A stretch of DNA of 64,000 nt from Staphylococcus piscifermentans (lineage in GTDB: Bacteria; Bacillota; Bacilli; Staphylococcales; Staphylococcaceae). Position 1 is the first letter of the stretch; every line of letters begins with the position of its first letter. Under the pieces are notes generated by a model, which saw only the letters and a list, made by a program, of their open reading frames with translations, searched no databases and had not been told where the DNA came from. Positions 10,119 to 19,765 of the stretch are shown here, piece after piece. Location of the stretch: assembly GCF_900186985.1 (NCBI RefSeq), contig NZ_LT906447.1, positions 1,922,001 through 1,986,000 on the forward strand, written 5' to 3'. The translations under genes and the position numbers were made by a program.

Positions 10119-11096
10119 TTAGAAGTTTAAAGTTGCGTTAGCTTGTTCGATGATATCGTTTTTGTTTGGTAACCAAACGTTTTCAGCTTCTGTAAATGGA
10201 TAAACAGTATCAGCTGCTGCAACACGTGCAATCGGAGCTTCTAATGAAAGAATAGTACGTTCAGCTAATTCAGCTGCAACTTGAGCACCGACACCTGCTT
10301 GGCGTTGTGCTTCTTGTACTACTACAGCTCGACCTGTTTTTTCAACAGAAGCCACTAATGTTTCATAATCAACCGGTTGAACTGTACGCAAGTCGATCAC
10401 TTCTACAGAAACACCGTCTTTTTCAAGTTCTTCAGCTGCTTTTAATGATTCTTGAACCATTGCGCCATAAGCGATAACAGTAAGGTCTGTACCTTCTTTT
10501 TTCACTTTAGCTTTTCCAAGTTCAATTTCATATTCTTCTTCCGGAACTTCTTCACGGAATGAACGATATAATTTCATATGCTCTAAATATACAACTGGGT
10601 CGTTGCTTTTAATTGCAGAGATTAATAAACCTTTTGCATCGTATGGGTTAGAAGGGATAACTACAGTCAATCCTGGAGATTGAGCTAAAATACCTTCTAA
10701 GTTATCAGCGTGAAGCTCTGGAGTATGCACACCACCGCCGAATGGTGTACGGATTGTTACAGGTGCTGATTTAGTGTCGCCTGAACGGAAACGTGTACGT
10801 GCAATTTGTCCAGCTACAGAGTCGAATACTTCAAATACGAAACCTAAGAATTGGATTTCCATTACTGGACGGAAACCTTCAGCAGATAAACCTAATGCTA
10901 AACCGCCGATTCCTGATTCAGCTAATGGAGTATCGAATACACGATCTTCACCGAATTCTTTTTGTAAACCTTCCGTTACACGGAATACGCCACCGTTAAC
11001 ACCAACGTCTTCACCAAAAACTAACACATTTTCATCATTTTGCAGTTCAGTTTTAAGTGCGTTGTTAATTGCTTGTACCATTGTCATTTGTGCCAT
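10119..11096 (-). CDS. pdhB: Pyruvate dehydrogenase E1 component beta subunit
   Basis: 325 residues, full length. Contains the transketolase pyrimidine-binding domain with [13 protein letters not shown] and [14 protein letters not shown], and a C-terminal domain that pairs with E1 alpha. With PdhA it decarboxylates pyruvate and acetylates the E2 lipoyl group. It begins three bases after pdhA, so the two subunits are translated together. Confidence 0.96.
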   Translation of the reverse strand: MAQMTMVQAINNALKTELQNDENVLVFGEDVGVNGGVFRVTEGLQKEFGEDRVFDTPLAESGIGGLALGLSAEGFRPVMEIQFLGFVFEVFDSVAGQIARTRFRSGDTKSAPVTIRTPFGGGVHTPELHADNLEGILAQSPGLTVVIPSNPYDAKGLLISAIKSNDPVVYLEHMKLYRSFREEVPEEEYEIELGKAKVKKEGTDLTVIAYGAMVQESLKAAEELEKDGVSVEVIDLRTVQPVDYETLVASVEKTGRAVVVQEAQRQAGVGAQVAAELAERTILSLEAPIARVAAADTVYPFTEAENVWLPNKNDIIEQANATLNF

Positions 11097-11099
11097 GGT

Positions 11100-12212
<1,113 letters not shown>

Positions 12213-12264
12213 TCAATTCACCATACCTTTCCCGTATAATTAAAATTCATTTCATCCAATAAGT

Positions 12265-12293
12265 ATTATAACATATATTCTCTACACTGTTAA
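12265..12293 (-). promoter_or_regulatory. pdhABCD promoter
   Basis: Minus strand TTAACA (12288-12293), 17-bp spacer, perfect TATAAT (12265-12270). It lies 50 bp from the pdhA ATG. Confidence 0.8.
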
Positions 12294-12326
12294 ATAATAT
12301 TAAAAAGTTCTGTATCACTGATGTAA

Positions 12327-12376
12327 AGTACAGTTTAGAGGGCTGTACTAGTGAGAAATATGAAACTGTACTAGTG
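12327..12376. repeat. Repeated CTGTACT element upstream of pdh promoter
   Basis: CTGTACTAGTG occurs twice as a direct repeat (12343-12353, 12366-12376). An inverted AGTACAG lies at 12327-12333, giving three copies of one 7-mer 34 to 83 bp upstream of the pdh -35 box. It also supplies a hairpin after ykyA, but no T-run follows. Confidence 0.5.
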
Positions 12377-12380
12377 TTGT

Positions 12381-13013
12381 TTATTTGATTTGTTCAGCCG
12401 CTTCCATTTGTTTGCCACGTTCATTTCGCGTCTTACTGTAGTCTTTGATTTTCTTATTCACATCTTTATAAGAATCATCAATAGCTTTCGTTTTCTCATC
12501 GATTTTAGACTGTTCCGCTTTACCATTGGTGCTCACAATATATTGGAATAAATCTTTTTCTTTATCCAAACTATTTGTATAAGCTTTGGCATAATCATCA
12601 TGCGCTTTATAATTTTTTTCCATTGCTTTATTCGTTTTTTCTATGCTACTTTTACGTTTATCATTACGAATTTTGCTAGTACGTTTTTTCGCTTCATCAA
12701 ATTTCTTTTCAGATGCGTCGAAAGCGTTTTCTTCTTTCTTGAATTCTTTCTTGCGTTGATCGACATTATCGATGATTTTCTTAGAAGTATCGACGACTTT
12801 ATTCGTATCTTTCCCGTTAATCTTCTTAGCTAAATCATTTTTCTCATTAGTAAGTTTATTTAGTTTTTCTCCGACTTTAACTGCTGCATTTTCTTTGTTG
12901 ACGGCTTCTTTAAGCGTCTTGTTGTATTCTTTAATCTCGTGCGTATCTGTTGAACAAGCACCTAATACGAGTGAAGATGCAACCACTAAACCGAGCGTCT
13001 TATTAAATTTCAT
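12381..13013 (-). CDS. YkyA-family lipoprotein
   Basis: 210 residues. Signal peptide with lipobox VLGAC (Cys20), so membrane-anchored on the outside. The rest is highly charged, Lys/Glu-rich and helical, consistent with the coiled-coil YkyA family of putative cell-wall-binding lipoproteins. Function is not established. It sits just upstream of pdhA on the same strand. The upstream side is occupied by a tnpB insertion. The ribosome site before its ATG is weak (GCAGG 11 bases away), so its native 5' region may have been changed by the insertion (inference). Confidence 0.8.
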   Translation of the reverse strand: MKFNKTLGLVVASSLVLGACSTDTHEIKEYNKTLKEAVNKENAAVKVGEKLNKLTNEKNDLAKKINGKDTNKVVDTSKKIIDNVDQRKKEFKKEENAFDASEKKFDEAKKRTSKIRNDKRKSSIEKTNKAMEKNYKAHDDYAKAYTNSLDKEKDLFQYIVSTNGKAEQSKIDEKTKAIDDSYKDVNKKIKDYSKTRNERGKQMEAAEQIK

Positions 13014-13075
13014 ACTTTGATTAGCCTGCTACTAAAAACATATTCAAATGTTATTAGAGGATTTCTCTTTTCAAT

Positions 13076-13112
13076 GAGGTTGATTTCGATTGAAATCAGG
13101 TCTATGAACCTC
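13076..13112 (-). repeat. Subterminal hairpin at the tnpB element right end
   Basis: Nested dyad. Outer 6-bp arms gaggtt/aacctc (13076-13081, 13107-13112) enclose gatttc/gaaatc (13082-13087, 13092-13097) with a four-base loop and a one-sided bulge. It lies 100-140 bp past the tnpB stop, where IS200/IS605 right-end hairpins and the omega-RNA 3' part normally sit. Confidence 0.5.
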
Positions 13113-13214
13113 TCCCAGAGCGTTACTTCCGATGTAGCCCACCGTAGTTTGAAACTTTATCTATACATTTAAATTGTGTGATAACCTTTTAGCAGTTTTC
13201 CTTTCTTTATTTTA

Positions 13215-14324
13215 TTACACTATCACGGTGTAATCTGTTGCTTGTTTCAAATTAATACTGGCATTGATATCTCTATCTTTAATCATTCCGCAATGATTAC
13301 AATGATACGTTCTTTGATTCAAAGGCATAGGTTGTATGTGACCGCAATCAGAACATATTTGACTGGATGGATAAAATCTATCGACTTGGCGTAATTCAAT
13401 ACCATAATCTCGACATTTAATTTTCAACCATTCAACCATGTAACCGAGTCCGATTTGTTGAAAACTGTTGGCCAATCTTTTATTTCTCATCATGCCTTTG
13501 ATGTTTAAATTTTCAACGGTAATAAATTGCGGATTGGTGCGGAGAATAGAGAGTATGCCTTTGCGTTTAATATCTTTTTTAATATTTTTGATACGTTTAT
13601 ATAATCTTTGTACTTTCAACAACTGTTTATACCAATTATGAGAACCTTTTTTCTTTCTGGATAATTTTCGCTGCTGTCGTTTCAAAGATTTATCAAGTTT
13701 GATAATGGTTTGATTCGTTTTGAAGCTTCTGATTTTTACACCGGAGTGTGTGAACACAGCCTCTTTCAATCCTAAATCAATACCGATTCCCTCTGTCTGT
13801 TCCGGTTTAGAGAGGAGGGGACATTCACAATTAATCAGTACAGATACATAGTAACGATCGAATTCTCTGATGACTGTTGCCGACTTTATATTATTTGTTG
13901 GAATGTAACCTCTTTCTTTTAATTTAATCCATCCCAACTTCGGCAATTGGATGCGATGTCGTTGTATATGGATTGTACCAATCAAATAATAGCTTCCAAT
14001 ACCGGATTTCTTCTTAAACTTCGGACAACCTTGCTTATTTTTGAAAAATGTCTGATAAGCACGATGTGCATTCATAATGGATTGTTTGACAGCTTTGCTG
14101 GCACTTTGTTTAATCCAATGTTTATTAGGGTTATTGAGAAGATATACATTGTTCATTCATTTGCTGAAAGCAAAACCGTTCATATATGATTGTCCGGTTT
14201 TATGGAAATTTTGGTTAGTCTCGATAAATTTGTTGTATACCCAACGACATGTACCGATGGTTTGGTTGATGGTCTGACGTTGTTCAAAAGAAGGATTGAT
14301 TTCGGTTTTATATGCTCTCAGCAT
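13215..14324 (-). pseudogene. tnpB: IS200/IS605-family TnpB, interrupted by one in-frame stop
   Basis: Reading from the ATG at 14322-14324, 55 codons (MLRAYKTEINPSFEQ...) lead to TGA at 14157-14159. The same frame then continues without other damage for 313 residues to 13215. The sequence around the break is ...FAFSK-stop-MNNVYLL; related proteins have Trp there, so a TGG to TGA change is the simplest history. Beyond the stop, all RuvC residues look intact: GIDLGLKE (Asp), VENLNIKGM (Glu), DRDINASI (Asp), plus the zinc ribbon with two CxxC pairs (CSDCG, CNHCG). Intact length would be 369. An ATG directly follows the stop, so an N-truncated product by reinitiation is conceivable. No tnpA is nearby. 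TnpB is the RNA-guided nuclease of these elements. Confidence 0.85.
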
Positions 14325-14372
14325 ATCCTGCCACCCCCTTTTTTAAATGGACCAAAACCATAGATACAACCG

Positions 14373-14537
14373 CTAAAAGCAAGGATAGTTGCGGTGATGT
14401 GTTAAAATTTCCAATTGATTTTGTAATGTAATAGGTTGCAATGGGTTCGTAACCCAACTATGTACTGTATATTTAGGATTAAATGGGGTGGAAATAGCAT
14501 TCCCTAATTTTCCAATTATTTCTTTAGTCTTATTCAT
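14373..14537 (-). CDS. Small ORF of 54 residues, unknown
   Basis: Begins MNKTKEIIGKLGNAIS at the ATG at 14535-14537 (a second ATG is at 14538-14540) with GAGGTG six bases upstream. Ends at TAG 14373-14375. It is amphipathic at the N-terminus and ends ...NYPCF; not recognised. A TATAAT (14556-14561) lies upstream but too close to the ribosome site and without a clear -35. The 3' part overlaps a small hairpin (gggtt/aaccc, near 14445) that may belong to the left end of the tnpB element. It may therefore be a gene truncated by the insertion, or chance. It is the only sign of a gene between tnpB and def. Confidence 0.35.
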   Translation of the reverse strand: MNKTKEIIGKLGNAISTPFNPKYTVHSWVTNPLQPITLQNQLEILTHHRNYPCF

Positions 14538-14730
14538 CATTATCACCTCAATTCAATTATAACTATATTCAGAGATATTTACTGCCTTTTAATTACATTT
14601 TTAGTAACTGTACTGTGCCTCCTTGGGTATTTCAATAATGATGTTAATTAATTTCCGCTCATTTCGCAAATACTTTTCTGTTCTATCTCAATATTTTTTG
14701 TTATATTTTATAATAAGGACGGTGTATGAC

Positions 14731-15285
14731 ATGATTACTATGAAAGATATTATAAGAGACGGACACCCTACACTTCGTGAAAAAGCAAAAGAAGTTGAGT
14801 TTCCTTTATCAGAAGAAGAACGTAATAAAATTCAAGAAATGCATGAGTTTTTAGTTAATAGCCAAGATGATGAAATTGCGAAAAAATACGGTTTACGTTC
14901 AGGCGTGGGTATTGCTGCGCCGCAATTAAACATTTCTAAGCGTATGCTTGCTGTCCATCTTCCTGATGACGGCAACGGCAAGTCTTATGAATTAATGCTG
15001 ATCAACCCTAAAATTGTCAGCTATAGCGTTCAAGAGGCTTATCTACCTACTGGCGAAGGTTGCTTGAGTGTGGATGAAGATATTCCAGGACTTGTTCATC
15101 GTCATAACCGCGTAACTGTAAAGGCAAAAGATATTGACGGCAATGATATCAATTTACGCCTTAAAGGTTATATTGCGATAGTGGTTCAACATGAAATCGA
15201 TCATTTAGATGGTATTATGTTCTATGACCATATTGATAAAGAAAATCCATTACAACCGCATGAAGATGCAATCCGTCTGTTTTAA
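14731..15285 (+). CDS. def: Peptide deformylase
   Basis: 184 residues from the ATG at 14731 ([15 protein letters not shown]), the start that matches staphylococcal Def; upstream in-frame codons give an unlikely hydrophobic extension. The three deformylase motifs are present: GVGIAAPQ (I), EGCLS (II, metal Cys) and QHEIDH (III, metal His pair and catalytic Glu). It removes the N-formyl group from nascent proteins in the cytoplasm. Size with the insertions is type II, typical of Gram-positives. Single gene, ended by the terminator at 15372. Confidence 0.96.
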   Translation: MITMKDIIRDGHPTLREKAKEVEFPLSEEERNKIQEMHEFLVNSQDDEIAKKYGLRSGVGIAAPQLNISKRMLAVHLPDDGNGKSYELMLINPKIVSYSVQEAYLPTGEGCLSVDEDIPGLVHRHNRVTVKAKDIDGNDINLRLKGYIAIVVQHEIDHLDGIMFYDHIDKENPLQPHEDAIRLF

Positions 15286-15371
15286 AAATAATTTTTAAAA
15301 AGAATACTGATGATGGGACGTGTCGTCCCTTCTTGGCGAAGCTATTCAGATAGCTATTGCCAGCTCAGATA

Positions 15372-15411
15372 GAGGAACTGGGACATTGTTACGTCCCAGC
15401 TCCTCTTTTTT
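15372..15411 (+). terminator. Terminator after def
   Basis: Arms gaggaactgggac (15372-15384) and gtcccagctcctc (15393-15405) with one mismatch, then six T. Confidence 0.9.
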
Positions 15412-15731
15412 AAAAGAAGTACTCTGTCAGATTATCGATATAAAAGTAAAACCGCTTTATTTATTGATATACATCATGTAAAATAAAAGGTAACTGAAAA
15501 TGAGTAAAATCAGTATAAGTTTATACTCAATTATGCTGAGGCTCATTTCAAAATAGAACGTCTTTAAAATAATAATCCTGGCAAACATACTAGGCAGTTA
15601 AGCTGGTATGTTGTATTTATTTATAAGAATAAGCAAGCAAATCTTATTAAGACGAATGAGACAACAAATAACAACTAGGATTGTAATTAATAATATATAA
15701 GAACAGAAAACATAGGAGGAAGAAATAAATT
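15412..15731 (+). promoter_or_regulatory. Long upstream region of rpoY-rnjA with dyads
   Basis: 320 bp without a gene. Contains AGTATAA-gt-TTATACT (15512-15527) nested inside aaatgag/ctcattt arms (15498-15504, 15542-15548). A second hairpin, aacatac/gtatgtt (15584-15612), has inner cag/ctg pairing. The region ends with AGGAGGAAG before rpoY. No clear -35/-10 pair could be chosen. Confidence 0.4.
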
Positions 15732-15947
15732 ATGGCAATTTACAAAGTATTTTTTCAAGATGACAAATCAGAAGTAATCGTACGTGAAAACACACACACT
15801 ATTTACGTTGAAGGTAATTCTGAAGAAGAAGTAAGAAAATATTTGAAAAACAGAAATTATAACATTGAGTTTATAACTAAATTAGAGGGCGCACATTTAG
15901 AATATGAACAACAATCTGATCACTTTAAAGTGGAGCATATTCAATAA
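15732..15947 (+). CDS. rpoY: RNA polymerase epsilon subunit
   Basis: 71 residues, the full length of the DUF1447/RpoY family. Begins [12 protein letters not shown] and includes [16 protein letters not shown], the conserved core. It is a small accessory subunit found on RNA polymerase of low-GC Gram-positives. Placement directly in front of rnjA, with stop and start overlapping (TAATG), is the standard arrangement and links transcription to RNA decay genes. Confidence 0.93.
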   Translation: MAIYKVFFQDDKSEVIVRENTHTIYVEGNSEEEVRKYLKNRNYNIEFITKLEGAHLEYEQQSDHFKVEHIQ

Positions 15948-17887
15948 TGAAACAATTAAAAAATAATGAGGTCGGCGTATACGCGCTTGGCGGACTTGGT
16001 GAAGTCGGCAAGAATACGTATGCAGTCGAATATAAAGATGAGATTGTCTTGATTGATGCAGGGATTAAATTCCCTGATGACAATTTATTGGGGATTGACT
16101 ATGTCATCCCTGATTATTCTTATCTTGTACAAAACAAAGATAAGATTATCGGACTTTTCATCACACATGGACATGAAGACCATATCGGCGGTGTGCCCTT
16201 CTTACTAAAAGAACTTAATATACCGATTTATGGTGGCCCTTTAGCACTTGGATTAATCCGCAATAAACTTGAAGAGCATCATTTGCTTAGAACTGCTGAG
16301 TTGCATGAAATTAATGAAGATACTGAAATTGATTCGAAATATTTCAATATCTCATTTTATCTGACTACTCACAGTATTCCGGAAGCTTACGGTGTCATTG
16401 TTGATACACCAGAAGGCAAAATTGTGCATACAGGTGACTTCAAATTTGACTTCACACCAGTAGGAACACCTGCGAATATTGCTAAAATGGCAAAAATCGG
16501 AGAAGAAGGTGTACTCTGTCTGCTTTCTGATTCTACTAATGCATTAGTGCCTAACTTTACTTTAAGTGAACGCGAAGTAGGACAAAACGTTGACAAAATT
16601 TTCCGTAAATGTACAGGAAGAATCATTTTTGCAACATTTGCTTCTAATATTTACCGTGTACAACAGGCTGTTGAAGCTGCAATCAAATATAATCGTAAAA
16701 TTGTAGTCTTTGGCCGTTCAATGGAAAATAATATTAAAATTGGTATGGAATTAGGTTATATCAAAGCACCACCAGAAACTTTTATTGAACCAAGCAAAAT
16801 CAATTCTGTGCCAAAACACGAATTATTAATTTTATGTACAGGTTCTCAAGGTGAACCGATGGCTGCCCTTTCAAGAATTGCGAATGGTACACACAAACAA
16901 ATTAAAATTATTCCTGAAGATACAGTTGTATTCAGTTCATCACCTATTCCTGGCAATACTAAAAGTATTAATCGTACAATCAATGCGTTATATCGTGCAG
17001 GTGCGGATGTTATTCATAGTAAAATCTCTAATATCCATACTTCTGGACACGGATCACAAGGCGACCAACAATTAATGTTACGCTTGATTCAACCTAAATT
17101 CTTTATGCCGATTCACGGTGAATACCGTATGTTAAAAGCACATTCGCAAACAGGTATTCAATGCGGCGTCGACGAAGATAATGTGTTCATCTTTGATAAC
17201 GGTGATGTATTGGCATTGACTAGAGATTCTGCACGTAAAGCCGGACGTATCCCTTCTGGCGATGTATTAGTTGATGGAAGCGGTATCGGCGATATTGGTA
17301 ATGTTGTAATTCGCGACCGTAAACTCTTATCTGAAGAAGGTTTAGTAATTGTAGTAGTAAGCATTGATTTCAATACTAATACACTACTTTCCGGTCCGGA
17401 TATTATTTCTCGCGGATTCGTTTATATGCGTGAATCAGGTCATTTAATTTACGATGCACAGCGTAGAATTAAAACAGATGTCATCAGTAAATTAAATCAG
17501 AATAAAGATATTCAATGGCATCAAATCAAATCATCGATTATTGAAACATTGCAACCTTATCTTTATGAGAAAACAGCACGTAAACCGATGATTTTACCTG
17601 TTATTATGAAAGTAAATGAAGATGGCGAACAAATTACGAAACCATCTAAATCGAAATCAAATTCTAGACCTAAGAAAAATAACTCTAAAGGTAAAACATC
17701 TAATAAAAATAATGATTCCAAAAATAACCAAGGTGGACGTCCTACAAAACGTAATACTAATGGACGCAAGCCTCAATCTAAAAATAATAAACCACAAGCT
17801 AAAAATGAGTCAGGTGCTAAGCAAGAATCGCCATCTCAAGCAAAATCAAAAAATAAATCTGATTCTAATAAAGGAAACAAAGAATAG
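15947..17887 (+). CDS. rnjA: Ribonuclease J1 with extended C-terminal tail
   Basis: 646 residues. Metallo-beta-lactamase core with HGHEDH (about residues 74-79), beta-CASP region and the HTSGHGS motif near 365-371, then the J-type C-terminal domain. It is a 5'-3' exonuclease and endonuclease acting in mRNA decay and rRNA maturation. Typical RNase J1 is near 555-565 residues. Here about 85 extra residues (after [13 protein letters not shown]) are almost only Lys, Asn, Ser, Gln, Gly and Arg. The tail is basic, probably disordered and likely RNA-binding (inference). Translation is coupled to rpoY. Confidence 0.95.
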   Translation: MKQLKNNEVGVYALGGLGEVGKNTYAVEYKDEIVLIDAGIKFPDDNLLGIDYVIPDYSYLVQNKDKIIGLFITHGHEDHIGGVPFLLKELNIPIYGGPLALGLIRNKLEEHHLLRTAELHEINEDTEIDSKYFNISFYLTTHSIPEAYGVIVDTPEGKIVHTGDFKFDFTPVGTPANIAKMAKIGEEGVLCLLSDSTNALVPNFTLSEREVGQNVDKIFRKCTGRIIFATFASNIYRVQQAVEAAIKYNRKIVVFGRSMENNIKIGMELGYIKAPPETFIEPSKINSVPKHELLILCTGSQGEPMAALSRIANGTHKQIKIIPEDTVVFSSSPIPGNTKSINRTINALYRAGADVIHSKISNIHTSGHGSQGDQQLMLRLIQPKFFMPIHGEYRMLKAHSQTGIQCGVDEDNVFIFDNGDVLALTRDSARKAGRIPSGDVLVDGSGIGDIGNVVIRDRKLLSEEGLVIVVVSIDFNTNTLLSGPDIISRGFVYMRESGHLIYDAQRRIKTDVISKLNQNKDIQWHQIKSSIIETLQPYLYEKTARKPMILPVIMKVNEDGEQITKPSKSKSNSRPKKNNSKGKTSNKNNDSKNNQGGRPTKRNTNGRKPQSKNNKPQAKNESGAKQESPSQAKSKNKSDSNKGNKE

Positions 17888-17924
17888 AAAACAGTTAGGA
17901 GCGGAACCGCTGCTCCTAGTTCAG

Positions 17925-17964
17925 AAAAGGGATTTGAAACAAAATTATGTTTCAAATCCCTTTT
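17925..17964. terminator. Bidirectional terminator between rnjA and hxlR
   Basis: Perfect 16-bp arms (17925-17940, 17949-17964; aaaagggatttgaaac and its complement) with an 8-base loop. T-rich sequence follows on both strands, serving both convergent genes. Confidence 0.9.
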
Positions 17965-17968
17965 CGTT

Positions 17969-18310
17969 TTATTTTTTAGAGATAAAGTCTAAAAATTCGT
18001 CTCCCCACTCACAAATTGCATATACAACTTTATCTAAGGACTGACCAATTTCTGTCAATCTATATTCCACTTTTGGCGGTACTACTGGATAGACCACTCT
18101 TTCAATAATTTGATCATTCTCTAACTCTCTTAATTGTCTAATTAACATGCGTTGATTCACGTCTGGTAATCTTTTCTCAAATTCGCTTAACCTTAAAACT
18201 TTCGATTCTAGTAAATGAAAGATAATCGGAATCTTCCACTTTCCTCCTATTACTGAAAGAGCTAAATCTTTAGAGGTAAAAAACTCTTTATTGTCATACT
18301 CTATTAACAT
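17969..18310 (-). CDS. HxlR-family winged-helix regulator
   Basis: 113 residues with the family core SVIGGKWKIPIIFHL, LRLSEFEKRLPDVNQ, and RQLRELEND, then PVVPPKVEYRLTEIG (wing). AAGGAG lies eight bases before the ATG. It is divergent from hxlA-hxlB, exactly where an HxlR activator is expected, and the PVVPPKVEY block closely matches B. subtilis HxlR. However, the N-terminal position that holds the sensing Cys in B. subtilis HxlR (FNCEK) reads FFTSK here. The only Cys is near the C-terminus (AICEWGDE). It is therefore probably the hxl regulator, but with a changed or lost formaldehyde response. Confidence 0.85.
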   Translation of the reverse strand: MLIEYDNKEFFTSKDLALSVIGGKWKIPIIFHLLESKVLRLSEFEKRLPDVNQRMLIRQLRELENDQIIERVVYPVVPPKVEYRLTEIGQSLDKVVYAICEWGDEFLDFISKK

Positions 18311-18427
18311 CGGGAATGCTCCTTGTAGTTTTGATATATATTTAATTTTTAATGGTTATGTTTTAAACTTGGATGTAAATTGAAGGTTATTATCAACTGT
18401 TTATTAATAGGATAACACTGCTATTAT

Positions 18428-18454
18428 TGTCAGTACATGTCGAATTTGTCAGTA
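18428..18454 (+). promoter_or_regulatory. Direct repeat upstream of hxlA, candidate HxlR site
   Basis: TGTCAGTA occurs at 18428-18435 and 18447-18454, 19 bp apart, ending immediately upstream of the putative -35. That position and arrangement fit an activator site. Confidence 0.5.
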
Positions 18455-18482
18455 TTGCCAGGTTTTATATGCTATGTAATAC
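18455..18482 (+). promoter_or_regulatory. Candidate hxlAB promoter
   Basis: TTGCCA (18455-18460), 16-bp spacer, TAATAC (18477-18482). It is moderately good, as expected for an activated promoter. Confidence 0.45.
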
Positions 18483-18516
18483 TTGATATACATTAGATAT
18501 GAAAGGATGAATCATT

Positions 18517-19149
18517 TTGGAACTACAATTAGCAATTGATTTATTAAATAAAGAAGAAGCGGCAGAATTAGCTAACAAAGTAAAAGATTATGTTGATATC
18601 GTAGAAATCGGTACTCCTATCATATATAACGAAGGCTTGCCATCAGTGCAATACATGGACGAGCATATTGACGGTGTTAAAGTTCTTGCAGACATGAAAA
18701 TCATGGACGCTGCAGATTATGAAGTCAGCCAAGCGGTTAAATTCGGCGCTGACGTTGTGACTATCTTAGGTGTGGCTGAAGATGCATCAATCAAAGCTGC
18801 TATCGAAGAAGCACACAAAAATGACAAACAATTATTAGTCGATATGATTGCTGTGCAAGATATTGAAAAACGCGCAAAAGAATTAGATGAAATGGGTGCT
18901 GACTACATTGCGGTACACATCGGTTACGACTTGCAAGCAGAAGGTAAATCTCCATTAGAAGACTTGCACAAAGTTAAATCTGTTATCAAAAATTCTAAAG
19001 TTGCGGTTGCTGGCGGTATTAAACCAGACACTATCAAAGATATCGTAGCTGAAGGACCAGACTTAGTTATCGTCGGCGGCGGTATTGCAAATGCTGACGA
19101 TCCTGTAGCAGCTGCGAAAGCTTGCCGTGACGCAGTTAAGGGTGAATAA
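18517..19149 (+). CDS. hxlA: 3-hexulose-6-phosphate synthase
   Basis: 210 residues, family length. Starts with TTG (MELQLAIDLLN), with AAAGGATG upstream. OMP-decarboxylase-like TIM barrel: IVEIGTPII, VLADMKIMD (Asp and Lys of the active site), VAVAGGIKPDT and VIVGGGIANADDP phosphate loops. It condenses formaldehyde with ribulose 5-phosphate to hexulose 6-phosphate. It is followed three bases later by hxlB, the second step. The pair detoxifies formaldehyde and can interconvert pentose and hexose phosphates. Confidence 0.95.
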   Translation: MELQLAIDLLNKEEAAELANKVKDYVDIVEIGTPIIYNEGLPSVQYMDEHIDGVKVLADMKIMDAADYEVSQAVKFGADVVTILGVAEDASIKAAIEEAHKNDKQLLVDMIAVQDIEKRAKELDEMGADYIAVHIGYDLQAEGKSPLEDLHKVKSVIKNSKVAVAGGIKPDTIKDIVAEGPDLVIVGGGIANADDPVAAAKACRDAVKGE

Positions 19150-19152
19150 TCT

Positions 19153-19698
19153 ATGACTAAACTACAATATCAATTGATTTTGGATGAGTTGAAAACGACT
19201 TTGTCCAACGTCAAAGATGAAGATGTTGAAAACTTTGAACAGGCTGTCAAAGATGCCAAGCATATTTTCGTAGCCGGCAAAGGTCGCTCAGGCTTTGTCG
19301 CAGACGGCTTTACGATGCGTTTGAATCAACTCGAACAACCTGCTTTCATCATCGGCGGTATTACAACGCCTTCGATTCATGAAGGCGACTTGTTCATCGT
19401 CATTTCAGGTTCAGGCAGTACAGAATATTTACGTCTGCTTGCTGAAAAAGCCAAAGGTGAAGGCGCTAAAGTAGCCTTAATTACCACTCAACCTGATTCT
19501 AAAATCGGCGAGTTAGCTGATACGGTTATCGAATTGCCGGCCGGTACGAAATATGATGCTGAAGGTTCAGAACAGCCGCTCGGCAGTTTGTTTGAACAAT
19601 CTGCACAACTTTTCTTAGATGCAGTCGTGTTGGACTTCATGCAGGATTTCAATATTGATGAAACGGCAATGCAGAAAAATCATGCGAATTTAGAATAA
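19153..19698 (+). CDS. hxlB: 6-phospho-3-hexuloisomerase
   Basis: 181 residues. Single SIS domain with AGKGRSGFVADGF (about 37-49) and VISGSGSTEY (about 78-87), followed by TYDAEGSEQPLGSLFEQ-like catalytic/tetramer sequence near 140. It isomerises hexulose 6-phosphate to fructose 6-phosphate, feeding fixed formaldehyde into glycolysis. Second gene of hxlAB, closed by the terminator at 19716. Confidence 0.95.
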   Translation: MTKLQYQLILDELKTTLSNVKDEDVENFEQAVKDAKHIFVAGKGRSGFVADGFTMRLNQLEQPAFIIGGITTPSIHEGDLFIVISGSGSTEYLRLLAEKAKGEGAKVALITTQPDSKIGELADTVIELPAGTKYDAEGSEQPLGSLFEQSAQLFLDAVVLDFMQDFNIDETAMQKNHANLE

Positions 19699-19715
19699 AT
19701 TGATATTAATCAGTT

Positions 19716-19750
19716 AAAGGCTGGGACATGAAAAATGTTCCGGCCTTTTT
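19716..19750 (+). terminator. Terminator of hxlAB
   Basis: Stem aaaggctgggacat / atgttccggcctt around a short A-rich loop, then five T. Confidence 0.85.
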
Positions 19751-19765
19751 CTATGGGTAGCTTGA

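Noticed and set aside
13014..14730. CRISPR array near the tnpB gene
   Set aside because: TnpB is related to Cas12, but no spaced direct repeats or cas genes are present.
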